From Adiantum capillus-veneris (taxonomy: Eukaryota > Streptophyta > Polypodiopsida > Polypodiales > Pteridaceae): DNA of 64,000 nt. Shown in pieces: positions 52,947 to 61,406 of this stretch. The position numbers and the translations under genes are program-made. The notes under the pieces were generated by a model, which saw nothing but the letters and a program-made list of their open reading frames with translations, did not search any database and was not told the DNA's origin. Positions within the stretch are counted from its first letter, which is position 1; each line of letters begins with the position of its first letter. The DNA lies in NCBI GenBank assembly GCA_014529385.2, contig CM043958.1:158338941-158402940 (forward strand). The letters are read 5' to 3'.

Positions 52947-55096
52947 GATTGGTAGCAGATCATAGACGTATGAGACCATCTCAAGTAGCCAAGTGTATGC
53001 CAAAGAAGTATGGTGGTTCAGGAGATCCGTATGCACATGTGTCACTCTTTAAGCAAGTCTTAAGAGCTGAGCAGATAACAGATTTCCATACACAATACGA
53101 GGGATTTGGTCTTACTCTAGAAGGTACTGCATTGACATGGTTTCAACCAATGAACATAGGGGGATTCCATGACATTGACCATTTGCTAAGAGAGTTTGCT
53201 GAGGAATTCTCAAAACGAGGGATTAAGCACAATACGGTCTCACAAATATATGCTTTTAAACAGAGAGAACACGAAAAAGTGAAGGAAGCTTCACTTCGCT
53301 TCAAACAATACATTGAGAGATGTCCAGTACGTGAACGACCACAAGATGACAGACTATCTGTTCTCTTTATTGAGGGACTGAGGAACGACACTCTCAAGAA
53401 GGACTTGCACTTGAAAGCTTGTACAAGTTTCGAGCAAGTAACGAGAGAGGCATTGTACTTAGTGGATAACTGTACGGTTTATGGAGAGGTGTCAGCGGAT
53501 ACAGATTTTGCATCCAGTAGCTCCTCCTCCGTAGCGAGCGAGACTACCACTAAAAAGAATGTTCAAACAACAACCATGCCAAATGTAGAGCAAATGATAG
53601 AAGATGCTCTAAAAAGGATGGCACCATACCAAAAACCATTGCCAAAAACACTGAAATGGTGTGCTATTGAACAAAAATGGACAAATCATCCAACAGAGGA
53701 GTGCTATTACAACAAAGGGTATGTAAGGGAGCGCCAGTATGCACCTCCTGCTCAATTAGCACCACCTCAGATACATCCAGTACCTCGATACCCAACGGGA
53801 AATGTACCAGGACCTATGGGGATAGAAAGACCGCAACCGGTATTGGGACAACAACCACCTTTACCAGGAGCAAGACCAGTGGGCATTAGATATGCACCAA
53901 CCTTAGAGAATCAGGAAGAACAAGCCTTAGTGCCTGTTCAAGCCTATTATGAAGAATCGGGTGCACACATGTCTCCGACAGTGTATTACCCACCAGAAGA
54001 ACCAAAACAACCAGAACCATGGGGCATGATGGGGAATGTTGGAATACCAACAGTTACAAGTGCTTCTGATGAAGAGAGATACAATTTGGACGCAAGAACA
54101 TTGATGTTCATAGCTCATGGAGGGTTAACAGGACAAAGACCATCCTATCCACAAAGGACGAATCAAATGGGACCAAGACCAGCACTAGGACCCTGTTACA
54201 AGTGTGGAGGTGACCATCTGATGAATGTTTGCCCACATACGGAAATCATTAGAATTAACGCTTATTGCACTGAGTGTGGGGTTACTCACTTCATTGAGGA
54301 TTGTTCAAAGAATCCAAACAAAGTGCAAAAGACGACATTGAATATGCTAGAAACTATTCCTACCAGCAGTGGGTCTGAAAATGAAACTCTGATACCAACG
54401 CAAGTTGTTACTAGAGCTCAAGCTAAGAAAACCACTAGAGAACCTGAGAATGGAAAGTTAGCGACTGAAGTGGTTAGTCAAGGACCGCGGAGTCAGAAAA
54501 ACACATGGAAAGCTAGAAAAGCACGCATGAAGTTGAGAAAAGAACGTGAAGACGCTATTCTAGCTGAGGAACTAAAGCAAACTAAAGCTAGATTAGAAAA
54601 ACTTGAGAGTCAAAACGGGAAACGAGAGATGAGCCCGGAAAGAACGAAACAAAAGAGTATCAAAGAAACAACGAGCTTAAGCTCAGGGGGATCAGTGCTA
54701 GTCGACAAAGTACACGAACCATTGGACGCACTGATGAGAGCTTACGAAGCTAGGTTAAAGAACAACCAAACACAAGAACAGAGGTGGATGACATACCCAA
54801 ACGCGGAATTGGAAAAGCAGAGACTTGAAATGTGCCAGAGAATGATCGAGACTGCACAAGCCTTATTAGAACCACCAAAAGAAACAATGAATTGTGGAAA
54901 GGAAAACCCAATTCAGCAAGAGACTATCGTTTCACGGGTAGCTGAAAAGACTCCCAGTGCACAAAAGCCTGAAAATACACAAAAGGATGACCGCATAGTA
55001 TTGAACACAACCGATCAGGAGATAGAGAGTTTTCATCCAGTCATACAGAGGATTTACGGAAAGATGAGGATTACAATGAATTTTGGAAACAAGTGA
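52943..55096 (+). CDS. Ty3/gypsy gag (capsid and nucleocapsid)
   Basis: Residues about 20-190 match the plant Ty3/gypsy gag capsid domain (YGGSGDPYAHVSLFKQVL, EGTALTWFQPM, EFAEEFSKRGIKHNTVSQIY, EASLRFKQYIERCP, FIEGLRNDTLKKDLHLKACT). Two zinc knuckles follow, C418/C421/H425/C430 and C442/C445/H449/C454, both CX2CX3HX4C, one residue shorter than the usual CX2CX4HX4C. An earlier WCAIEQKWTNHPTEEC block is a third Cys/His group. Residues about 515-560 are highly charged and likely coiled coil. At the 3' end the reading sense moves to the next frame about 40 bases before the stop. Confidence 0.88.
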   Translation: MRLVADHRRMRPSQVAKCMPKKYGGSGDPYAHVSLFKQVLRAEQITDFHTQYEGFGLTLEGTALTWFQPMNIGGFHDIDHLLREFAEEFSKRGIKHNTVSQIYAFKQREHEKVKEASLRFKQYIERCPVRERPQDDRLSVLFIEGLRNDTLKKDLHLKACTSFEQVTREALYLVDNCTVYGEVSADTDFASSSSSSVASETTTKKNVQTTTMPNVEQMIEDALKRMAPYQKPLPKTLKWCAIEQKWTNHPTEECYYNKGYVRERQYAPPAQLAPPQIHPVPRYPTGNVPGPMGIERPQPVLGQQPPLPGARPVGIRYAPTLENQEEQALVPVQAYYEESGAHMSPTVYYPPEEPKQPEPWGMMGNVGIPTVTSASDEERYNLDARTLMFIAHGGLTGQRPSYPQRTNQMGPRPALGPCYKCGGDHLMNVCPHTEIIRINAYCTECGVTHFIEDCSKNPNKVQKTTLNMLETIPTSSGSENETLIPTQVVTRAQAKKTTREPENGKLATEVVSQGPRSQKNTWKARKARMKLRKEREDAILAEELKQTKARLEKLESQNGKREMSPERTKQKSIKETTSLSSGGSVLVDKVHEPLDALMRAYEARLKNNQTQEQRWMTYPNAELEKQRLEMCQRMIETAQALLEPPKETMNCGKENPIQQETIVSRVAEKTPSAQKPENTQKDDRIVLNTTDQEIESFHPVIQRIYGKMRITMNFGNK

Positions 55097-55893
55097 GAGA
55101 GGCAAACTTTGCAAACGAGCTAAGTTGCCAAGCTAATCAGACAAATTGGGAAAAGGACATCAGGAATCCTCCCATAGTGGAATTTGAGGCAGGATCTCAA
55201 GTGGACTTGGATCTGCAATCTTACTGGGGAGATGGGGGCTCTGTTAGAACAATGGAGAGCAAACCTCATTCACTGAAAACCTTACCTTCATACTTAGGAG
55301 AGTATGAAGCAAAATCCGAGATTAGAGCACTTCCCTCACGAAAAATCTCATCAGAAAAAGTCATGGACTCGCAAGGATTGATAGAGATTTTGTCAACACC
55401 AGTGACATGCACTATCACTCTAGCTGAGCTTTTGAGGCTAAGACCACATATGTGGACCACTGTAGGAAAATGCTTGGAGAAATTCGGGATAAAAGATCCA
55501 ACATCGAGATTGCAAGAGAGCATAGAGGAGCTGAGCAAGCCACAAAAGAACGCTAAGCCTGTACCCTTAAACAAGGTCGGAGAGTATTGCGAAGGTGAAG
55601 AGGGGAATACAACCTTACCAGTTGAATTCCAAGGAGTGAACACGATGGCAATACTAGACAGCGGAGCTGGGGTAGCCATTGCTACAAAAGAAATCTGGAA
55701 AAAATGGGGGAAACCAGCAATAAGGAAGACTAGGTTGAAACTCCAATTAGCAGATGGACACATGGAGAAACCTATGGGGTTATTAGAGAAAGTTGTAGTG
55801 ACTTCTTGCGGCATTGAATACGAACATACTTTTGCTATTGTCGATTTTGCAAGGAGAATAACTATGATATCATATTGGGAAGACCATTCATGA
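55093..55893 (+). CDS. Ty3/gypsy protease 1 (aspartic, DSGA)
   Basis: Retropepsin-like domain at residues about 170-260: ILDSGAGVAIATKEIW with catalytic D189, then LKLQLADGHMEKPMG and FAIVDF. The second conserved block, ILGRPF, is read in the next frame from about 55866, so one frame change falls inside the protease (about 55845-55865). The first codon of the listed frame is GTG. Coding sense is visible upstream of it in the same frame (DYNEFWKQ), so this is not a real start. The protein would cleave gag and pol. Confidence 0.85.
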   Translation: MREANFANELSCQANQTNWEKDIRNPPIVEFEAGSQVDLDLQSYWGDGGSVRTMESKPHSLKTLPSYLGEYEAKSEIRALPSRKISSEKVMDSQGLIEILSTPVTCTITLAELLRLRPHMWTTVGKCLEKFGIKDPTSRLQESIEELSKPQKNAKPVPLNKVGEYCEGEEGNTTLPVEFQGVNTMAILDSGAGVAIATKEIWKKWGKPAIRKTRLKLQLADGHMEKPMGLLEKVVVTSCGIEYEHTFAIVDFARRITMISYWEDHS

Positions 55894-56915
55894 GACAGTT
55901 GAAAATGGTCCAAGATTGGGGCTACGATCACATATACCTGAGAAATATGGAAACCACTACACGTGTGAACCTGAAAGACCATAGCTACAAAGATGTGAAC
56001 CGAACACCGGTAGAGGAGTTTGATTCAGCTACTTTGGCGGGATCCGAATTTCCAGCTTGGTTAGGTAAACCCAAGGAGTTATGGATGTGTGGAGCTTCGA
56101 AATGTGGAAGTCTGAAACGAGAAGAATGTGTTTTAGAAAGGGCTATCGAAGACGAAACTTATATAGGAGAACCCTTTCCAGAGGACACGTTTGAACCATT
56201 AGAATGGACACACATTCTAGCAACCCTAGATGTTTGTGCAATTCCGGATGGTCCCACAACGAAATTTTGCGACAAGGACGGGTACGACGTGGTTCCGTAT
56301 TTCATGTTGAGAACTGTACTCGAAAAAGAAACTGAAAAGAACGATACACTGGAAAAGGAAGATGAAGAAGAGGTGTTTCACGACATTCCCAATCATCCAG
56401 AGTGGGGAAATGAAGCAGACAACGAGTCAACGGACAATTCAAGCGGAAACGAAGAAACTATAACGGATGTCCGATTTTATGATTTTCCGAACCAAACTAA
56501 ACAACGCCAGAAACGCTATAGAGCAAAGAGAAAAAACAAAGGGGTTAGAACCAATCCGATGCCTAGAATAAGAGGAAAAAATCAATTCCTAATGCTAGTA
56601 AAGGCTGAAGATTGTGTTAAGGATAAGATTTCTGGAAGAATGAGAGGCAGTGATCAAAAGAGCTTACGAAAAGACAAAAGAGGCTCAAGAAATCAAGTTC
56701 AAAAGAATGGAACGAAAACTGAAACAGAAAAATCAGAAAAGAACAAGCGCAACAGAGAATACACGGAGTCCAAGTTAGAACGTAGAAACAAGTACAGAGA
56801 GCTCAAGAAAACTCTGAAGAAGTTTGGACGACAGAAATTGAGAGTGGAGAGGACGAAAACGTCAAAATCAAGGAAAACATGGATGTTCCCTCTCACTATA
56901 GGAAATTCACAATAG
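55875..56915 (+). CDS. Ty3/gypsy protease end and long linker to RT
   Basis: Begins within the ILGRPFM block of protease 1 (MVQDWGYDHIYLRN follows), then about 300 residues that resemble no domain I know. The first part has ELWMCGASKCGSL and FEPLEWTHILATLDV. The middle is acidic (EKEDEEEVFHDIPNHPEW), and the last 120 residues are strongly basic and probably helical. Linkers between protease and RT vary widely in plant gypsy elements; this one is long. The open sense moves to the next frame between about 56790 and 56880. Confidence 0.65.
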   Translation: MGRPFMRQLKMVQDWGYDHIYLRNMETTTRVNLKDHSYKDVNRTPVEEFDSATLAGSEFPAWLGKPKELWMCGASKCGSLKREECVLERAIEDETYIGEPFPEDTFEPLEWTHILATLDVCAIPDGPTTKFCDKDGYDVVPYFMLRTVLEKETEKNDTLEKEDEEEVFHDIPNHPEWGNEADNESTDNSSGNEETITDVRFYDFPNQTKQRQKRYRAKRKNKGVRTNPMPRIRGKNQFLMLVKAEDCVKDKISGRMRGSDQKSLRKDKRGSRNQVQKNGTKTETEKSEKNKRNREYTESKLERRNKYRELKKTLKKFGRQKLRVERTKTSKSRKTWMFPLTIGNSQ

Positions 56916-59900
56916 AGGATAGGAAGGTGATATTAACCCCACCTATTCGAGAGAGGAAGGAGAACGAATCTTATGACGGACCGGAGGATGCAAAAAAAGT
57001 TGATTTAGCAGCTCCAGGTGAGACACCTAGACCGGTGTACATAGCCACAGATTTGTCTCCAGGCGAGGAAGAGAGACTTTTGAGTCTTCTCAGAGAGTAT
57101 AGGGATGTGTTTGCATGGTCTTATAAGGACTTAAAGGGAGTTGACCCATCGATATGCCAACACTCAATCCCACTGAAACAAGACGCAAAGCCTAGCAGAC
57201 AGAGACCATACACATATAATGATACGTTTGCTAAGCGAATCAAAGAAGAGATAGATAAGCTAATGGAAGCTGAATTCATATACGAGATTGAACACACCGA
57301 TTGGGTATCTCCGATTGTGGTAGTACCTAAGAAGAACGGAAAACTCCGAGTGTGTGTCAACTTAAAGAAAGTGAATGCTGCAACAATCAGGGACAATTAT
57401 CCCCTGCCGATAACTGATCATGTTCTAGAGCGTGTATCAGGGAAAACAGCATACTCCTTTCTTGATGGTTTTTCAGGATATAACCAGCTAGCCATAGCAC
57501 TGGAAGATCAACATAAAACAGCTTTTGCAACGGAGTGGGGAATTTATGCTTATCGGGTTATGCCTTTTGGTCTAACCAATGCTCCCGCAACCTTCCAGAG
57601 GCTGATGACGCATGCTTTCAAAGAATACTTAAGGCTGTTTCTCGAAATATACATGGATGACTTATGTGTACATTCTCTACTGAGAGATGAGCATCTAGAA
57701 CACCTAAGAAAAGTATTTGAGAAATGTAGGACATATCGCATTTGTCTCAATCCTGAGAAATGTGTGTTTATGGTCCGACAGGGCAGAATTCTGGGACATA
57801 TTGTCTCACAAAACGGAATATCCACGGATTTAGAGAAGATAAAAGTTATAGTGGATATGCCTAGACCAACCAATGCGAAACAAGTACAGAGCTTTATGGG
57901 ACATTGTGGATATTATAGACGATTCATTTACATGTACGCTATAATAGGCCAACCACTTTACAGGCTAATAGTGAACTTTGAATGGACAGAGGAGTGTGAG
58001 GAATCATTCAAGAAATTGAAAGAGGCACTCATTACTGCTCCAGTCTTGAAATCACCAGATTGGGAGAAGATATTCCATGTGCATATAGATGCTTCGGCAT
58101 ATGCAATAGGATGCATTCTGGCTCAGCCAGAAGAAGGAAACATGGATTTTCCTATCTGTTACGCCAGTCGACAGCTCAACAATGCAGAGAAGAATTACAC
58201 CACAACAGAGCGAGAAGGATTAGGAATGATCTATGCTGTGAAGAAATTTCGGCATTATCTTCTAGCCAACAAGTTTGTGTTTTTTACGGATCACCAAGCC
58301 TTGCTCTACCTAGTGAATAAACCATGCAATACCGGGAGAATAGTGAGATGGTTCATTATCTTACTGGAATTCGACTTCACGGTAGTAGTAAAGAAAGGAA
58401 AAACACATCTTAGAGCTGATCATCTTTCGCGATTGACGAATGGAGAAGACCCTATAGGAGTAGATGACGACATGCCAGACGCGTACTTGTTCAACATAGA
58501 AATGATACCTAAGTGGTCTCAAAATGTCGTTAACCTATTAACCTATGGAGGAGAGTTCGATAGAAGAGAATACAACCTGAAACATATTGCTATTCAGCAA
58601 TCCAAGAATCTTCAATTGATTGCAGGAAGGTTGTATCAATTGGGAAATGATCATGTTTTACGACTATGCATCAATCCTGAGGAATATAATATATATCTGC
58701 GCGAAGCACATGTTCAGGAATGTGCATTTCATTGTTCAAGAAGGAACACATATAGGAATTTGTTACAATTGGGAGTCTATTGGCCAGGAATGAAAGAAAG
58801 CGTACATGAATATGTCACTGTATGTATTGTATGTTCATCAAAACCGCCAGCCGAGTATTCGACATTATATCAGATAATGATCGCTCCAGAATGGAGTCAG
58901 TATATTGTTGAATATCTCACAAATAGAACTTTCCCAGAAGGAACGTCAAAAGCTCGTCAGAAATCTGTAGAGACAGAAGCTAGAGATTACGCTTTAATAG
59001 GAGATCAACTCTATAAGAGAGGTAAAGACAACCAGCTTAGGATTTGCGCATCAGAGTCTGAGTATGTGATAATCCTGGAGCAAGCTCATGGAGGAGTAGG
59101 TGGAGGCCATTTCTCAGGTGATAAGACAGCAAAACTTGTCTTAGCCGCAGGAATATGGTGGCCAACATTACATATGGACGCTGAGGAATACGTTAAACGG
59201 TGTGATGACTGTCAGCGGACCAAAGTACCACTTAAAAGAGATGATATGCCGCTTAGACCAATGATGGGGGCAAGAGCTTTTGCAAAATGGGGGATTGATT
59301 ATGTCGGACCCATTTCACCTCCTGCATATAAGACTCATGCACAATACATCATTGTGGCTACAGACTATCTAACAAAGTGGGTCGAAGCAAAGGCAACTCA
59401 AAAAGCAGATGCCAGGACCACGGCACAATTTCTGTATGAATACGTCTTTGTACGATATGGATTGCCAATAGAAATTGTGAGTGATCGAGGCACACATTTC
59501 ATAAATGAAGTGATAGAGATCCTTCTAGATGAATTCATGGTAATCCATAGGAAATCAGCCCCGTATCATCCACAAGCAAACGGACAAGCTGAAGCAACAA
59601 ACAAAACCATATGCACGGTCCTCACGAAGATTGTATCTGAGTCGAGAACTGACTGGGACCAGAAGTTGCATTCAACATTATGGGCATATAGGGTAGCATA
59701 TAAAACATCAATAGGAACGACCCCATATAACATGGTTTTTGGGCTAAATGCTATCTTACCAATAGAATTCTTGATTTCAACCTTAAGGGTGGCTAAGGAT
59801 CTAGAGTGGACAGGGCACGAGCTCTCTGATAGAATAGATGACCTGGAAAAGCTAGATGAGCTTCGCCTAAAAGCAGTAGCTTCCATCTACGCTCAAAAAA

Positions 59901-60028
59901 GGCGACAAAAGGAATTTTTTGATAAGCATGTGCGGACTAAAGAGTTTAAAGTTGGGGACTATGTCCTAGTTTACACTCTGAAACAGCATGCTAAAAGCTT
60001 AAAAAGCGAGGGATGGGACCTCTGGTGA
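56879..60028 (+). CDS. Ty3/gypsy RT, RNase H, doubled H2C2 and integrase
   Basis: Reverse transcriptase about 110-350, with D196 (SFLDGFSGYNQL) and YMDD at D260/D261. RNase H about 395-530, with D404 (HIDASAYAIG) and D471 (FFTDHQALL). Two successive integrase-type zinc domains follow: H611/H618/C649/C652 and H737/H744/C775/C778, with identical spacing (Hx6H, x30, Cx2C) and similar sequence before each (GRLYQLGNDHVLRLC and DQLYKRGKDNQLRIC). Integrase core: D807 (IDYVGP), D869 (SDRGTHF), E905, i.e. D-x35-E. All catalytic residues are present. The frame ends in the integrase C-terminal region, which continues in the next frame. One H2C2 is normal; two is unusual. Confidence 0.93.
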   Translation: MDVPSHYRKFTIEDRKVILTPPIRERKENESYDGPEDAKKVDLAAPGETPRPVYIATDLSPGEEERLLSLLREYRDVFAWSYKDLKGVDPSICQHSIPLKQDAKPSRQRPYTYNDTFAKRIKEEIDKLMEAEFIYEIEHTDWVSPIVVVPKKNGKLRVCVNLKKVNAATIRDNYPLPITDHVLERVSGKTAYSFLDGFSGYNQLAIALEDQHKTAFATEWGIYAYRVMPFGLTNAPATFQRLMTHAFKEYLRLFLEIYMDDLCVHSLLRDEHLEHLRKVFEKCRTYRICLNPEKCVFMVRQGRILGHIVSQNGISTDLEKIKVIVDMPRPTNAKQVQSFMGHCGYYRRFIYMYAIIGQPLYRLIVNFEWTEECEESFKKLKEALITAPVLKSPDWEKIFHVHIDASAYAIGCILAQPEEGNMDFPICYASRQLNNAEKNYTTTEREGLGMIYAVKKFRHYLLANKFVFFTDHQALLYLVNKPCNTGRIVRWFIILLEFDFTVVVKKGKTHLRADHLSRLTNGEDPIGVDDDMPDAYLFNIEMIPKWSQNVVNLLTYGGEFDRREYNLKHIAIQQSKNLQLIAGRLYQLGNDHVLRLCINPEEYNIYLREAHVQECAFHCSRRNTYRNLLQLGVYWPGMKESVHEYVTVCIVCSSKPPAEYSTLYQIMIAPEWSQYIVEYLTNRTFPEGTSKARQKSVETEARDYALIGDQLYKRGKDNQLRICASESEYVIILEQAHGGVGGGHFSGDKTAKLVLAAGIWWPTLHMDAEEYVKRCDDCQRTKVPLKRDDMPLRPMMGARAFAKWGIDYVGPISPPAYKTHAQYIIVATDYLTKWVEAKATQKADARTTAQFLYEYVFVRYGLPIEIVSDRGTHFINEVIEILLDEFMVIHRKSAPYHPQANGQAEATNKTICTVLTKIVSESRTDWDQKLHSTLWAYRVAYKTSIGTTPYNMVFGLNAILPIEFLISTLRVAKDLEWTGHELSDRIDDLEKLDELRLKAVASIYAQKRRQKEFFDKHVRTKEFKVGDYVLVYTLKQHAKSLKSEGWDLW

Positions 60029-60990
60029 TTAAAGATCTATCACCAAGTGGAGCCGTCAAGCTTGCTACATTAGACGGAGAAGAAATGCCCAATTGGATTA
60101 GTGGATGCAGAGTGAAAAAGTATCTTTTGCCGCTAACCCAAGACATGCTTCTCAAAATACATCAAGAAAAGCTGCGTGTCCAGAAAAAGAAAAAGATTGT
60201 AGAGGAAGCGCAAGCCGAGGCGAAGGAAAGAATGGAGAAAAGAAGACTACTGCGTCAGAAACAGCGCAATGAAGGAGCAATACGAATAAACGCAGTCAGT
60301 ATAACAGAAATGGATAATGACAAAGAAGAACCCATCATTGAATGCAAAGTAGGAACCAACCAAATCAAAGCCAGAGCACTATTGGATTCAGGAGCTCAAG
60401 CTAACCTACTTTCACTCAGTTTGTATAGACAATTGACAAATGACACTAAACTACAAACTGCCAAGCAAGAGTTAAAGAGTTACTCTGAGAATTCAATCAA
60501 AACTGTCGGATGCACAGTTTTACATATACAGATTAACCAATATGTGTATCCTCATATGTTTTACGTGGTTGAAGACCAAGCTACACAACATCCATTATTG
60601 CTAGGACAACCATGGCAGAAGCAATACAATGCAATGATTGACTGGAGTTCTAAATCAGTGCTTATCAAATACGAAGGTGAAAGTCAATCAGTTAAGTTCA
60701 CCAAAGGAGCAGAGCCAACTCCAAAGGAAGAATCCACGGACAAGGGCAAACAACAAACAGAGAAAAAGAAGAAGCAATGGCAACCAAAAGTTTCTATACA
60801 ACCGGATTACTCTTCGACGAGGAATTCTCAACAGTGGATAAGGAAGACAAGCAATAATATAACAGCTCAACCTTGGAAAAAACGGAGTCAAAGTTGGTAT
60901 GGAGACCAAAAAAGGTGTGCCAGAGAACACAAAAAAACAGAGTCTTCAATACCAGACAACAGAGTGATCCCAGACAATCAAGGACAGTGA
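60013..60990 (+). CDS. Integrase C-terminal end and second aspartic protease domain
   Basis: Residues 1-45 (MGPLVIKDLSPSGAVKLATL, MPNWISGCRVKKYLLP) are the usual gypsy integrase C-terminal SH3-like segment, so the frame continues from the previous one. After a charged helix (about 50-95) comes a retropepsin-like domain: ARALLDSGAQANLLSLSLYR with D125, IQINQYVYPHMFYVV, and the second conserved block HPLLLGQPW at about 194-202. This is separate from protease 1 upstream of RT. A Lys/Gln-rich tail follows (KKKKQWQPK, SQQWIRK). Its role could be a second processing enzyme, a capsid-like fold or a decayed duplicate. Confidence 0.82.
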   Translation: MGPLVIKDLSPSGAVKLATLDGEEMPNWISGCRVKKYLLPLTQDMLLKIHQEKLRVQKKKKIVEEAQAEAKERMEKRRLLRQKQRNEGAIRINAVSITEMDNDKEEPIIECKVGTNQIKARALLDSGAQANLLSLSLYRQLTNDTKLQTAKQELKSYSENSIKTVGCTVLHIQINQYVYPHMFYVVEDQATQHPLLLGQPWQKQYNAMIDWSSKSVLIKYEGESQSVKFTKGAEPTPKEESTDKGKQQTEKKKKQWQPKVSIQPDYSSTRNSQQWIRKTSNNITAQPWKKRSQSWYGDQKRCAREHKKTESSIPDNRVIPDNQGQ

Positions 60991-61406
60991 AACAGATCTG
61001 GATTCCAAAGAAGTTCATGACGGCACAAAGCTATAGCAAGCAAATTTGGATCCCAAAGATTTGTAAACAGGAACTCCCTTCAATACAATCAACGGAAACT
61101 CCTAGGTATTTCAAGGCGAGGAAATCAACACACAGAACAAAGCAGGTTTGGGTCGCAAAGAGTTTGTGGCAAGCACAAGCAAAGCGGAAGCAGATTTGGA
61201 TTGTGAAAAAAGACAACAAGGTAACGAAGAATCCATCTACTGATTCTACTACCGAAGTGCCAAAACCAACCCAAAACCCGACCACCAATCCTTCAATCAA
61301 ACAAAGAGCAGCTTTATTGGAAAGACTGTTGTATCATCGCTCTACAATTGCATTGGGAACTTATGACCAAAACAACTACAATGCTTCACCCACAGACACT
61401 TCATAG
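60873..61406 (+). CDS. Basic C-terminal tail with repeated Trp motifs
   Basis: Overlaps the previous frame by 118 bases; the sense seems to change near the A run at about 60876-60884. Motifs of the form (K/Q)-x-W-x-x-K recur: KLVWRPK (about 60891), KQIWIPK (60990), KQIWIPK (61038), KQVWVAK (61140), KQIWIVK (61188). The previous frame adds KQWQPK and QQWIRK. Spacing is near 48 or 100 bases. The end (TTNPSIKQRAALLERLLY) is Thr/Asn-rich, then amphipathic. No known domain; nucleic-acid binding is a guess from charge. Stop at 61404-61406. Confidence 0.6.
   Translation: MEKTESKLVWRPKKVCQRTQKNRVFNTRQQSDPRQSRTVKQIWIPKKFMTAQSYSKQIWIPKICKQELPSIQSTETPRYFKARKSTHRTKQVWVAKSLWQAQAKRKQIWIVKKDNKVTKNPSTDSTTEVPKPTQNPTTNPSIKQRAALLERLLYHRSTIALGTYDQNNYNASPTDTS

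Noticed and set aside
52053-55096. Stop-start (ATGA) coupling as a designed translation system in the gypsy element
   Set aside because: Four-base overlaps occur at 52053, 52943 and 55093 (the last with GTG). At 55093 the downstream frame makes sense well before the nominal start, and the other junctions overlap by 16 to 118 bases. A frame change fits all cases better.
58500-59080. An extra (Tat-type) RNase H between RNase H and integrase
   Set aside because: The segment has no RNase H catalytic pattern; it aligns instead with the H2C2 module that follows it.
60013-61406. An envelope-like gene after pol
   Set aside because: No signal peptide or membrane segment; the region reads as integrase C-terminus, a retropepsin-like domain and a basic tail.
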